64,000 bases of DNA, taken from contig NZ_JACJQO010000005.1 in assembly GCF_014696715.1 (NCBI RefSeq), positions 1,116,001-1,180,000 on the forward strand, read 5' to 3'. Source of the stretch: Pseudanabaena sp. FACHB-2040 (GTDB lineage Bacteria > Cyanobacteriota > Cyanobacteriia > Phormidesmidales > Phormidesmidaceae). Positions 37,386 through 44,814 of the stretch are shown in pieces. A program made the position numbers and the translations under genes. Below the pieces are notes generated by a model. The model was given only the letters and a program-made list of their open reading frames with translations. It searched no databases and had not been told where the DNA came from. Within the stretch, counting starts at the first letter, position 1. The number at the start of each line of letters is the position of its first letter.

Positions 37386-37570
37386 AGTATGAAAGTTTCC
37401 AGCAATTCTCACATCAGCAAAATATTATGCAGAAAGTTTCCACCTAACACACCAGATCAGCGGTTAGGCAGAAACATTTCTATCTAATTGCCCTACAGGT
37501 GGGTGATTAGATAGAAATGTTTCCACCTAATCATCCCAAATAGGTGATTAGGTAGAAAGTTTCCCTCTAA
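37386..37570. repeat. array of five related imperfect palindromes, ~41-bp period
   Basis: Consensus TTAGRTAGAAA-nn-TTTCCACCTAA. Good copies are at 37425-37447, 37464-37487, 37507-37530 and 37548-37570, with a degenerate one around 37386-37405. Core AGAAA (or TGAAA) positions are 37390, 37431, 37470, 37513 and 37554, so the steps are 41, 39, 43 and 41 bp, close to four helical turns. The 16-19 bp spacers are unrelated to each other. This arrangement suggests protein-binding sites on one DNA face, or a recombination platform. Confidence 0.85.
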
Positions 37571-37721
37571 GTAGTTGTTATGCCGACTATGCTTGGTTTG
37601 GTGAGTATCTGTGACCTTCAAGATCAAGCATGTTCAAGACTACTGGTGAGAAAGTGCTTTTGAAATTGCTGGCAGGATAGCAAGGGTAAGTTAAGTTAGG
37701 AGCGATCGCAAATACTAAGGT

Positions 37722-38265
37722 ATGAACAGCTCAAGAAGTTTCACTCTAAATCGTTCTGGTTATTTAGCAAAGCTCCTCAGACTAGAGGATGCGACAGTAT
37801 TGCAAAACCTTTACGAGCAATGCACGGAGTTTGCTCTGCTAACTGATGGTCAATCGCCTTCATCGACGGCAGCGCGTGACGAATTTGATGCTTTGCCAGA
37901 TGGAAAAATGACTGAGGACAAATATATTCTGGGGTTGTTCAATCCACAGGATGTGCTGATCGGGATGATTGAATCGATTCGACATTAACTCAGACAATCA
38001 AACATGGTGGTTAGGGTTGATGATGTTGAGTCCCCAGCAACGAGGTCAAGGATTAGATTCAGAGTTTTATCAGGCGTTTGAAAATTAGGTATCAGCACAG
38101 GGAGTCAAGCAAGTATCATTGTCTGTAATTGAAGCCAATGAGTTAGGCTTACAGTTTTGGAGAAGCTTGGGATTTGAGGTTATCCGCAAGACAGAACCTC
38201 GACAATTTGGCAATAAAATTCATGCAGTTTATGTGATGAGTCGTCCTGTAGCAGCGACGGCATAA
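37722..38265 (+). pseudogene. GNAT family N-acetyltransferase, disrupted
   Basis: The first 88 codons (MNSSRSFTLNRSGYLAKLL ... GMIESIRH) stop at TAA 37986. An extra base at 37986-37989 breaks the frame. From 37990 the frame continues as DNQTWWLGLMMLSPQQRGQGL and, after a second stop (TAG 38086-38088 in place of a likely Trp), as LGLQFWRSLGFEVIRKT, the classic GNAT acetyl-CoA fold. The acetyl-CoA loop RGQGLD has Asp where Gly or Ala is usual. The reading ends at TAA 38263-38265, inside the attC box. One frameshift plus one nonsense change make it a pseudogene. Confidence 0.85.
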
Positions 38266-38349
38266 CAAGCCGCTTGCACACCGACCGTATCAAGATGGTT
38301 GCTTGAGAACGAAAGGTTACCAGCGGCGGGTGAAGCGGAACGTTATGCC
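38259..38349 (+). repeat. attC-like site 1
   Basis: The outer boxes GGCATAAC (38259-38266) and GTTATGCC (38342-38349) are exact inverted repeats. Inside them CCGCTTGCACACCG and CGGCGGGTGAAGCGG pair with bulged bases, as in attC R and L boxes. The total is 91 bp. The GNAT stop codon lies in the first box. Confidence 0.75.
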
Positions 38350-38420
38350 ACTTAGGTTATCGGTTAGGGCAGTTTTTGGGAATGCTCTTATAAGGAGAGT
38401 TTTGGTTTTACTAGGGATAT

Positions 38421-39164
38421 ATGAAGACTCTGTTTTTAGACATGGAGTGGGGGCAAGTTTATGGTTCTTATAGAAGACATTTTATTCCCATAGAAGTCGG
38501 TGTAGTCATCTCTGGTTCAGAAGATGGTGTGCCTGTTTTAGAGGGCAGAAAGTTCCGTCATGATATTGATCTAGTCATACGAAAAAACACTATTAATCAA
38601 ATAGGTAAGACAATTGGGTTTTCAGAATGGGTTGCCAATGTTGGGCGAGGAGAATATCAAAAACCATTCGACCCCAATTACCGGCTCAAGAAAACTGAAA
38701 AGATAGAGGCAGGAAAGCTATCCCTCAAAGCTCTGGGCAAACTGCGTCAATATCTTCACAGCTTGTTAAAGAAGTACCAAGTTTCTCAAATTGTATTGTT
38801 TGGAGGGCGTGAAGATCTCAACCTGTTGCGGAAAGCAAATATCAATACATTCAACATTACTATTGTTGATATACAGCGTATTGTTCAAAATGAAATACAT
38901 TACTTGTTTTCCCTTGATAAAATTTCATTGATTATTAGCTTTTACTCAAATAACAAGACTTTTGGCTCTAAAAATCTTCGATACCCGTTACCAGAGCGCT
39001 ACAGATACTTGATTAAGCCCCATAAAGCTATTGGGGATGCGTGTAGAATTTTCGTGATTTATGAAGAGTTTTTCAAGGTTAATCCTGAGTTTGTTCAGCG
39101 ATGTAAAAACTATCTTCACGCAAATCAACAAGCGACCACTAATGTTTCGGCAAAGTCGTTATGA
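38421..39164 (+). CDS. DEDDh-type 3'-5' exonuclease-like protein (cassette gene)
   Basis: 247 residues. The exonuclease I motif reads LFLDMEW (Asp7, Glu9), motif II includes FGGREDLNLL (Asp132), and motif III HKAIGD (His201, Asp206) has the His-x4-Asp spacing of the DEDDh class. All four acidic residues and the histidine can thus be placed, which suggests cleavage of DNA or RNA from the 3' end. I do not recognise a close family, and overall similarity to known exonucleases is low. Composition is AT-rich and Lys-rich compared with neighbours, which fits acquisition. It stands alone between two attC-like sites. A role in defence or RNA turnover is a guess. Confidence 0.7.
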   Translation: MKTLFLDMEWGQVYGSYRRHFIPIEVGVVISGSEDGVPVLEGRKFRHDIDLVIRKNTINQIGKTIGFSEWVANVGRGEYQKPFDPNYRLKKTEKIEAGKLSLKALGKLRQYLHSLLKKYQVSQIVLFGGREDLNLLRKANINTFNITIVDIQRIVQNEIHYLFSLDKISLIISFYSNNKTFGSKNLRYPLPERYRYLIKPHKAIGDACRIFVIYEEFFKVNPEFVQRCKNYLHANQQATTNVSAKSL

Positions 39165-39167
39165 CAC

Positions 39168-39239
39168 GGCATAACAATTCGGGCGCAGCGGATTGACGAG
39201 AGTTTCTTGTGATGTTGAAGATTTTTACTAGATTTCTTG
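39168..39239 (+). repeat. attC-like site 2, left half only
   Basis: GGCATAACAATTCGGG... begins 3 bp after the exonuclease stop and has the usual attC left end (box then AATTCG, GCAGCGGA). Its right half is missing: a 78-bp palindromic element (family A) starts at 39240, and no GTTATGCC box follows. Confidence 0.6.
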
Positions 39240-39317
39240 GGATGGGCAAAGCAAAGCGTGCCTATCCCAGGATAAACCTCTAAAAGATGGGCACGGGCTG
39301 TTGCCCTTTGCCTATCC
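39240..39317. repeat. short MITE-like palindromic element, family A copy 2
   Basis: The ends GGATGGGCAAAG and CTTTGCCTATCC are inverted repeats (11 of 12). It is in reverse orientation to the copy at 21287-21362 and shares GCAAAGCAAAGCGTGC and CTAAAAGATGGGC with it. It interrupts the cassette array between two attC halves. Confidence 0.75.
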
Positions 39318-39342
39318 TACAAATGTTACTTGTGCGATCGCG

Positions 39343-39429
39343 GTTCAACAATTCGGTTGGAGCAGGTTACCAAGAGCCCTCGGTGAAAATGCGAAGGTTG
39401 CTTGCAGCTGCTCAACAGAGCCGTTAGAC
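39343..39429 (+). repeat. attC-like site 3
   Basis: The left box GTTCAAC (39343-39349) fits the RYYYAAC consensus, and the right box GTTAGAC (39423-39429) fits GTTRRRY. Inside them TTGGAGCAG and CTGCTCAA pair with one extra G, the kind of bulge attC sites use. The site is 87 bp. No complete gene precedes it; it may be the remnant of a lost cassette. Confidence 0.6.
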
Positions 39430-39452
39430 TGCCGTTAAAGGGCGTGGCTAGG

Positions 39453-40082
39453 ATGACTAACAAACAATCGCCAAGTTTTGTGGTTGCTATAAGTGGCCCC
39501 TCTGGATCAGGAAAAACTTCTCTGGTTCAAAAAGTAACCGGGTTGCTAGAAGATGCTGTATCTTTCTATTTCGACGACTATGCTTCCGTATCGAAATACC
39601 CCTCGGACTTCTCTGAGTGGATTAGAGAGGGAGCTGATCCCAATCAATGGGAAACTCCACAGCTCCTTAAAGACTTGCAGATGTTACGGCATAGGGAAGC
39701 TGTTTCTCTCCCCAATAACAAAGGAGTGATCAAGGCAGCCAGCTTCATTGTTATAGAGGAGCCGTTTGGTAGAGAGCGAGCCCAGATGAACGAGCTTATT
39801 GATTTTGTAGCGGGTATCGACCTTCCGCTAGAAGTTGCCTTAGCACGTCGATTGCTTCGAGATATTGAATGGTGTCTCAGTGAGAAAAATCCAGAATACC
39901 TGGCAACCTATCTCAAAGAATACCTAACAGGGTATCTCAGTGGTGCTACCCGCGAAATGTATCTTGAAGTAAACGCAAGGGTCTTGAAGAATTGCGATTT
40001 AGCTCTAGATGGAGTCAAATCTCTGGATGAACTGGCAGATGAGACAGTCGCTGCGATCAAAACAAAACTGAGAACAGTCTAA
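39453..40082 (+). CDS. P-loop kinase-like protein, uridine-kinase type (cassette gene)
   Basis: 209 residues from ATG 39453, which has AGG directly upstream; an earlier in-frame ATG at 39402 lies inside attC site 3 and is unlikely. The Walker A motif GPSGSGKT is at residues 15-22, and an acidic DDY follows near residue 46, as in uridine and phosphoribulokinase-like kinases. The IVIEEPFGRERAQM segment resembles their Walker-B region. Substrate cannot be told: nucleoside, pantothenate or an antibiotic are all possible. The TAA stop is part of the GTCTAAC box of attC site 4. Confidence 0.75.
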   Translation: MTNKQSPSFVVAISGPSGSGKTSLVQKVTGLLEDAVSFYFDDYASVSKYPSDFSEWIREGADPNQWETPQLLKDLQMLRHREAVSLPNNKGVIKAASFIVIEEPFGRERAQMNELIDFVAGIDLPLEVALARRLLRDIEWCLSEKNPEYLATYLKEYLTGYLSGATREMYLEVNARVLKNCDLALDGVKSLDELADETVAAIKTKLRTV

Positions 40083-40130
40083 CTGTGAGTCCGAAAAGTC
40101 ACTAGCGGCGGGTGAACGGGGTCGTTAGAC
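40077..40130 (+). repeat. attC-like site 4
   Basis: The boxes GTCTAAC (40077-40083) and GTTAGAC (40124-40130) are exact inverted repeats and both fit the attC consensus. The right half (CTAGCGGCGGGTGAAC) is nearly the same as that of site 1 (CCAGCGGCGGGTGAAG). The site is short (54 bp), and the inner pairing is weaker. Confidence 0.7.
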
Positions 40131-40198
40131 TTAATTCACTATACATAATACATATTCAGTTTGGTAGACTTAGGGCATTAATTGGGCCAAGTTGACCT

Positions 40199-40825
40199 AT
40201 GACTATTGCAGTCGATCAAGCAATTCAACAGAAGCCACTTAGCTTTGACGAATTTCTCGCTCGTCATGGTGGCGACAACCGCTATGAACTGATCGACGGA
40301 GAGGTATTTGATTTGGAACCAACAGGTTTACATGAAGAAATTGCCGCCTTCATTACCGCAAAGATCTGTGTCCAGATTGACGCAATGGGCTTACCTTGGT
40401 TTGTTCTCCAGCGAGGCCTATTACGCCCTTCTAACACTGGTATGACAGCATTTCGACCTGACGTTGTAGTGGTTGATCGCGGTGAACTGATTAAAGAACC
40501 GCTTTGGTCTGAGCAATCAATCTTAACGCTGGGCAGCTCAATTAAATTTGTGGCAGAAGTGGTCAGTAGCAATTGGCAAAACGACTATGCTCGTAAGGTC
40601 GAAGACTATGCAGTTTTGGGCATTTCGGAATATTGGATTGCAGACTATGCAGGATTGGGTGGGACTCGACACATTGGGAAACCCAAACAACCCACTCTTT
40701 CTGTCTGTACGCTAGTGGACGGGGAATATGAAATTCGGCAATTTCGGGGTAATGAGGCTATTGTCTCTCACACCTTCCTAGATCTAAAACTAACCGCTGA
40801 ACAGGTTTTGAAGACTGCTGGGTAA
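40199..40825 (+). CDS. Uma2 family endonuclease-like protein (DUF820)
   Basis: 208 residues of the Uma2/DUF820 family, a PD-(D/E)xK nuclease fold that is expanded many-fold in cyanobacteria and of unknown role. Hallmarks are the start LSFDEFLARHGGDNRYELIDGEV, the Asp in RPDVVVVD, and the downstream FVAEVVSSNWQNDYARKVEDY (Glu with a Lys two helix turns on) and GISEYWIAD. Its AT-richer codons resemble the cassette genes next to it. It follows attC site 4 by 68 bp, but no attC is visible after its own stop, so I do not count it as a cassette. Confidence 0.88.
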   Translation: MTIAVDQAIQQKPLSFDEFLARHGGDNRYELIDGEVFDLEPTGLHEEIAAFITAKICVQIDAMGLPWFVLQRGLLRPSNTGMTAFRPDVVVVDRGELIKEPLWSEQSILTLGSSIKFVAEVVSSNWQNDYARKVEDYAVLGISEYWIADYAGLGGTRHIGKPKQPTLSVCTLVDGEYEIRQFRGNEAIVSHTFLDLKLTAEQVLKTAG

Positions 40826-40926
40826 CACCGCATGATTCGCCTGTGCTGGTGTGAAATCTATATTTTTCAAAGCTAAACTGAAAAGAAATCTCAGATTTAG
40901 CTGTGAGCAAATTTCGTTGGTGAATT

Positions 40927-40954
40927 GGTGCGCCGCGCTAAACGACGACGCACC
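40927..40954. repeat. short palindrome GGTGCG...CGCACC
   Basis: Arms of 6 bp with further partial pairing inside 28 bp, after the Uma2 gene and before the convergent SLH gene. It may be a degenerate member of the family C element at 29408-29523 or a weak transcript end. Confidence 0.45.
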
Positions 40955-40999
40955 CTGCCGATACTGCCCCCTCAACAATTTAGGGTAAGTCAGCTTTGT

Positions 41000-42628
41000 T
41001 TACGGATTGGCAGTGCGCGGCATTTGAATGTAGCCCCACTTGCCACCCCGAAGCTGGCTGGAATAAAAGCAGCCGTCACTTTGGGTACAGCCCGTCTGCA
41101 CTCGCGTCCAGGTGCCGCCCACATTGACCCGTGCCATGCCATCCGAGACACGATCAGCATCTACAAACTGAGTTGCGATCGCATATCGCCCCGTGCGGTC
41201 AATGAACCCAGCCTGCTCGCCCCGACGCACCATGGCAATGCCCCCCGAAAAGGGAGTCGTCACTGGGCCTTGATACTCTGAATGGGCAAAGAATTGAGGT
41301 TGAATGGCAGTTTCACCGACGCGGTTAATGTAGCCCCAGGTTCGTCCGTCACCATTGAGGCCAAGAACGGCAGCCAATCCCTCAGAAAAAGGCTCAGCAT
41401 CGTAATACTGAGGCTCGATGACAAATGCCCCGGTGCGATCGATATAGCCCCACAAAGCACTAGCTGTGGGAGAAGGACGCACTTTCACAGCGGCCAACCC
41501 GTCTGAAAACGCTCTGACTTGCTCAAACCGAGGCTGAATCACCATTGCCCCCGTTTTGTCGATAAAGCCAGATTGACCATTTACTGAGATTGCGGCTAGC
41601 CCTTCCGTAAAAGAGGTCGCGTAATAGGGCTGAGGCTGAATTGCGATCGCACCCGATTTGTCGATGAATCCAGTCAGTCCACCCTCAGTGCGAATGGCCG
41701 CCATGCCATCAGAGAAGTCGTCAGGGCGGGTCGTAAACTGCAGGGGAATGGCGTAGGCTCCCGTGCGATCGATAAAGCCCCATTGAGCCCCTACCCGCAC
41801 AGCCGCTAACCCGTCTGAAAACGTTCCCCCCTCGTCAAACTGCGGCGCAATTACAGTTGTCCCCTGTTGGTTCATATATCCAACTTTTCCATTGAATAAG
41901 AAGGACACTAGCCCCTCTGAAAAGCGATCAAACCCTCCCATCTCCGGAGGAATCGTAAACACCGTACGATCGCCTGCCACATACTGTACGGGCACCGTCC
42001 GAGCAAGGTTGAGAGACTGGCAGATCAAAGCCGCCACCTCGCCCCGAGTGATGGCTCGATTGGGCTGCAGTTGCCGCACGTTCGGATGGTTCACGACTAA
42101 GCGCCCAACCGTTCCGGCTGCGATCGCATTTCTAGCGTAGGCTGGCACCTGCTGAGCATCGTCAAAATATCGCTGCAAGACGGTTTCCGCTGTTTCTGGG
42201 CTGCTCATGTGAGTAGCATTCGCCAGAATTGCGATCGCCTGCACTCGGGGAATGGCTTCTGTAGGTCGAAACGTACCATCTGGATAGCCTGAGAAAAATT
42301 CCCGCGCGTAGGCGTCTCGAATAGCTCGATAGCCCCAGAAGGTAGCGGGCACATCTCGAAACGTCGGAGCACTACGAGTCGGCTCAACATCGCCAAACGA
42401 ATTGAGCATGAGAACAGCGAATTCAGTGCGAGTAAGGGTTGCCTGGGGCCGAAAGCTGCCCTCGGGATAACCACTCACGCGACGTTGCGCCGCTAATTGG
42501 TCAATACAGGTGGCTGCCCAATGAGATTGGGTGTCTGAAAAAGCAAGGGCACTGGAAGCGGCTAAAGCCCAAGCGAAAGTTGCGGTTGCTGAGAGGACAA
42601 TGGAGCGAAGCAGGTTAGGAGCGGTCAT
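41000..42628 (-). CDS. SLH-domain protein with WG (KWG) repeats
   Basis: Exported protein of 542 residues. The signal peptide (about 1-29, ending ASSALA) is followed by three SLH-type units (about 30-200) with GYPEGSFRPQATLTRTEF and GYPDGTFRPTEAIPRVQA. These usually bind the cell wall or outer-membrane layer. Seven or eight WG repeats follow (about 215-540), each near the pattern F-S-[DE]-GLAAV-x-GFIDKTG. The ending has two cysteines (CTQSDGCF). WG repeats occur in surface proteins of unknown function. It is convergent with Uma2 and divergent from the GH13 gene. Confidence 0.9.
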   Translation of the reverse strand: MTAPNLLRSIVLSATATFAWALAASSALAFSDTQSHWAATCIDQLAAQRRVSGYPEGSFRPQATLTRTEFAVLMLNSFGDVEPTRSAPTFRDVPATFWGYRAIRDAYAREFFSGYPDGTFRPTEAIPRVQAIAILANATHMSSPETAETVLQRYFDDAQQVPAYARNAIAAGTVGRLVVNHPNVRQLQPNRAITRGEVAALICQSLNLARTVPVQYVAGDRTVFTIPPEMGGFDRFSEGLVSFLFNGKVGYMNQQGTTVIAPQFDEGGTFSDGLAAVRVGAQWGFIDRTGAYAIPLQFTTRPDDFSDGMAAIRTEGGLTGFIDKSGAIAIQPQPYYATSFTEGLAAISVNGQSGFIDKTGAMVIQPRFEQVRAFSDGLAAVKVRPSPTASALWGYIDRTGAFVIEPQYYDAEPFSEGLAAVLGLNGDGRTWGYINRVGETAIQPQFFAHSEYQGPVTTPFSGGIAMVRRGEQAGFIDRTGRYAIATQFVDADRVSDGMARVNVGGTWTRVQTGCTQSDGCFYSSQLRGGKWGYIQMPRTANP

Positions 42629-42858
42629 TCTACACCAGATAGGTCAATGAAATGGAATGCAGCTTTAAGAATTATCAGCAGACAATAGATGATCAATGTC
42701 TAATTGTTTCATCTGTTAAAACTATTCCCACCTCTATAGCTATAGTCAGGCTCAAAATAGGGCTGGATACAGACGTACCTGCTGAATGTGCCTGCTGATA
42801 GATGCTGAGGCCGCTGCCTGTAACGATAGGATGTTCACGCCCTTACTTACAGGCGATC

Positions 42859-44502
42859 ATGCTAGATCTTTGGTACAAAGACGCCGTCATCTACTGCCTT
42901 GATGTAGAAATCTACATGGATGGAAACGGAGACGGTATTGGAGACTTTGTCGGGTTAGTCGATCGCCTTGATTACATTGCAGGTTTGGGAGTCAACTGCC
43001 TCTGGCTAATGCCGTTCTACCCGACGCCCAATCGAGACAATGGCTATGACATTACCGATTACTACAATGTCGATCCTCGGCTAGGAACATTAGGCGATTT
43101 CGTTGAATTCACTCGGCAAGCAGAGCAACGTGGATTACGGGTGATTGTAGATTTGGTGGTGAATCATACCTCGACAGATCATCCGTGGTTTCAAGCTGCC
43201 TGCAAAGACAAAGGCTCTAAGTACCGAGATTATTATGTCTGGGCTGACGAGAAGCCAGAAAATGCTGACGAAGGCATTATTTTTCCGGGATACCAAGACA
43301 GCACCTGGACTTATCAAGAAGAAGCCGGAGCCTACTATTTTCATCGCTTCTACGATCACCAGGCAGACCTAAATGTCGCCAATCCTAAGGTGCGAGAGGA
43401 AATCTACAAAGTCATGGGCTTCTGGCTGCAAATGGGAGTATCCGGCTTCCGAGTAGATGCAGTCCCTTTTCTAATTGAGCTAGAAGGCATCAAAGACACC
43501 GCTGAAGCCAAAGATCCGCTGCTGTTCCTCAAGGAAATTCGCAACTTTCTGTCTTGGCGTCGAGGAGATGCGATTGTCCTAGCAGAAGTCAACGAACCGA
43601 TGGACAAGATTGCCGACTACTTCGGTGACGGCGATCGCATGCAGCTATTGTTCAGCTTCATGGGCAATCAGACGTTGACTCTGGCGATAGCTCGAGAAGA
43701 GGCAGCCCCCCTGATCAATGGCTTAAAGGCACAACCCCATCCGCCTGAGATTGGGCAATGGGCGTACTTTGTGCGAAATCATGATGAGCTGACGTTAGAC
43801 AAGCTCTCAGATGAAGAACAAGACGAGGTCTTGCAGCGATTTAACCAGAATAAGGAAGACGTGTGGATTTTTGATCGCGGCATTCGTCGCCGCTTTCCAC
43901 CCCTACTAGACAACGATCCGCGTCGAATTCGCCTAACGTATAGCCTGATGTTGACCCTACCCGGAACGCCAGTGCTGTTTTATGGCGAAGAAATTGGCAT
44001 GGGGGATGACCTGTCGCTCGAAGCCCGCGACGCTCTGCGCACACCCATGCAGTGGTCGGCTCAGAAGAACGGTGGATTTTCAACCGCTTCCCCTGATGAG
44101 TTGGTGCGTTCGGTTATTGACGAAGGCCCCTATGGCTATCAGCAGCTAAACGTCATTGCTCAACGACGCGATTCCGAATCGTTGCTCAACTGGATGGAGC
44201 GCGCCATCCGCATGCGGAAGGAGTGCCCTGAGTTCGGTTGGGGCAGTTGGGAAATCATTGATACAGATAATCCGGCTGTTTTTGCCCATCGCTGCCAGTG
44301 GAAAGATGGCACCGTAATCGCAATCCACAACTTATCAAGAGAAGCTTGTGTCGTGACGCTAAAGCTGAAAGACGACGAGGCAACGTGTCTCACTGACCTC
44401 TTGGAAGACCAGCCCTATGAGGCGGTTCAGCAAGGGTCTCATGAAATTCAATTAGAAGGATACGGGTATCGGTGGTTTCGGGTGGGCGGCATTCATCTTT
44501 AG
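42859..44502 (+). CDS. GH13 trehalose synthase-like alpha-glucosyltransferase
   Basis: 547 residues of the alpha-amylase superfamily. The start DLWYKDAVIYCLDVEIYMDGNGDGIGDF, the invariant VNHTSTDHPWF, nucleophile Asp200 (GFRVDAVPF), acid/base Glu243 (LAEVNEP) and Asp309 (RNHDEL) make up the active site. The layout is closest to trehalose synthase (maltose/trehalose isomerase), GH13 subfamily 16-like, which interconverts maltose and trehalose. The amylase-type alternative cannot be ruled out. ATG 42859 is chosen because homologous proteins start there; the 19-residue extension from ATG 42802 is not conserved-looking. A compatible-solute role is inference. Confidence 0.87.
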   Translation: MLDLWYKDAVIYCLDVEIYMDGNGDGIGDFVGLVDRLDYIAGLGVNCLWLMPFYPTPNRDNGYDITDYYNVDPRLGTLGDFVEFTRQAEQRGLRVIVDLVVNHTSTDHPWFQAACKDKGSKYRDYYVWADEKPENADEGIIFPGYQDSTWTYQEEAGAYYFHRFYDHQADLNVANPKVREEIYKVMGFWLQMGVSGFRVDAVPFLIELEGIKDTAEAKDPLLFLKEIRNFLSWRRGDAIVLAEVNEPMDKIADYFGDGDRMQLLFSFMGNQTLTLAIAREEAAPLINGLKAQPHPPEIGQWAYFVRNHDELTLDKLSDEEQDEVLQRFNQNKEDVWIFDRGIRRRFPPLLDNDPRRIRLTYSLMLTLPGTPVLFYGEEIGMGDDLSLEARDALRTPMQWSAQKNGGFSTASPDELVRSVIDEGPYGYQQLNVIAQRRDSESLLNWMERAIRMRKECPEFGWGSWEIIDTDNPAVFAHRCQWKDGTVIAIHNLSREACVVTLKLKDDEATCLTDLLEDQPYEAVQQGSHEIQLEGYGYRWFRVGGIHL

Positions 44503-44814
44503 GTCATTAACCGTCAGTTTACTGCGCGCTGCTAGGGAAAGAGCAGGTTGTACGTATAGAGTTCGGCAAAAGTAGTTGCGATCGCAAGAGCCATATTTCC
44601 AATTAAATTCCAGATTAAGCGAGCATTCTTTGCAGATTGACTAGAGAGAAATCGCACCTATTCTAATCGGGCTACATAGCGAAAATTCACCTTGCCAACT
44701 CAAAATATCATTAAGTCGAAAGATATCTTGCGCCCACGATGTAACCAAAAAGAGAGAAGATTTCTAAGGAGATATTTAATAAACTTAACAATGTAGACAA
44801 AGAAACAGTTCAGT
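44503..44814. other. intergenic region before the fasciclin gene
   Basis: 312 bp, AT-rich, with one HIP1 site near 44577. It should carry the promoter and leader of the fasciclin gene. I see no gene, hairpin or repeat. Confidence 0.6.

Larger units (their letters stand above)
37016..37721. other. long AT-rich intergenic region at the border of the cassette island
   Basis: 706 bp. From left to right it holds the promoter side of the small hypothetical gene, a plus-strand terminator-like hairpin with no obvious gene before it (37281-37312), a HIP1 site in a G-rich tract (37330-37360), an array of palindromes (37386-37570) and an isolated GTTATGCC box (37577-37584). The 63-codon minus-strand frame across the hairpin is not convincing. 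Confidence 0.7.
37577..40130 (+). mobile_element. integron-type gene cassette array (attC sites, no integrase)
   Basis: Three genes on one strand are each followed within a few bases by an attC-like site. The stop codons of the first and third genes lie inside the GGCATAAC or GTCTAAC box, as is usual for integron cassettes. The second gene stops 4 nt before its box. The array holds a GNAT pseudogene, a DEDDh exonuclease-like gene and a P-loop kinase-like gene. Base composition is lower in GC than the flanks, with many AAT/AAA codons. No tyrosine recombinase (IntI) is present in the window, so this would be a cluster of attC sites lacking an integrase (CALIN). The left limit is the isolated GTTATGCC box at 37577-37584. 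Confidence 0.65.

Noticed and set aside
37221-37412. 63-codon minus-strand gene across the orphan terminator
   Set aside because: It contains a run of prolines from the G-rich tract and reads through the hairpin; the apparent similarity to protein comes from low complexity.
37386-37570. CRISPR array
   Set aside because: The repeats are palindromic, diverged from each other, and spaced by only 16-19 bp. CRISPR repeats are near-identical with spacers of about 30-40 bp, and no cas gene is near.
37577-37584. Complete attC site upstream of the GNAT pseudogene
   Set aside because: Only the right-hand box GTTATGCC is present; no GGCATAAC partner or inner arms are seen upstream, so I treat it as a possible junction only.
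40199-40825. Uma2 gene as a fourth cassette
   Set aside because: No paired attC boxes follow its stop codon, and Uma2 genes are common outside cassettes in cyanobacteria.
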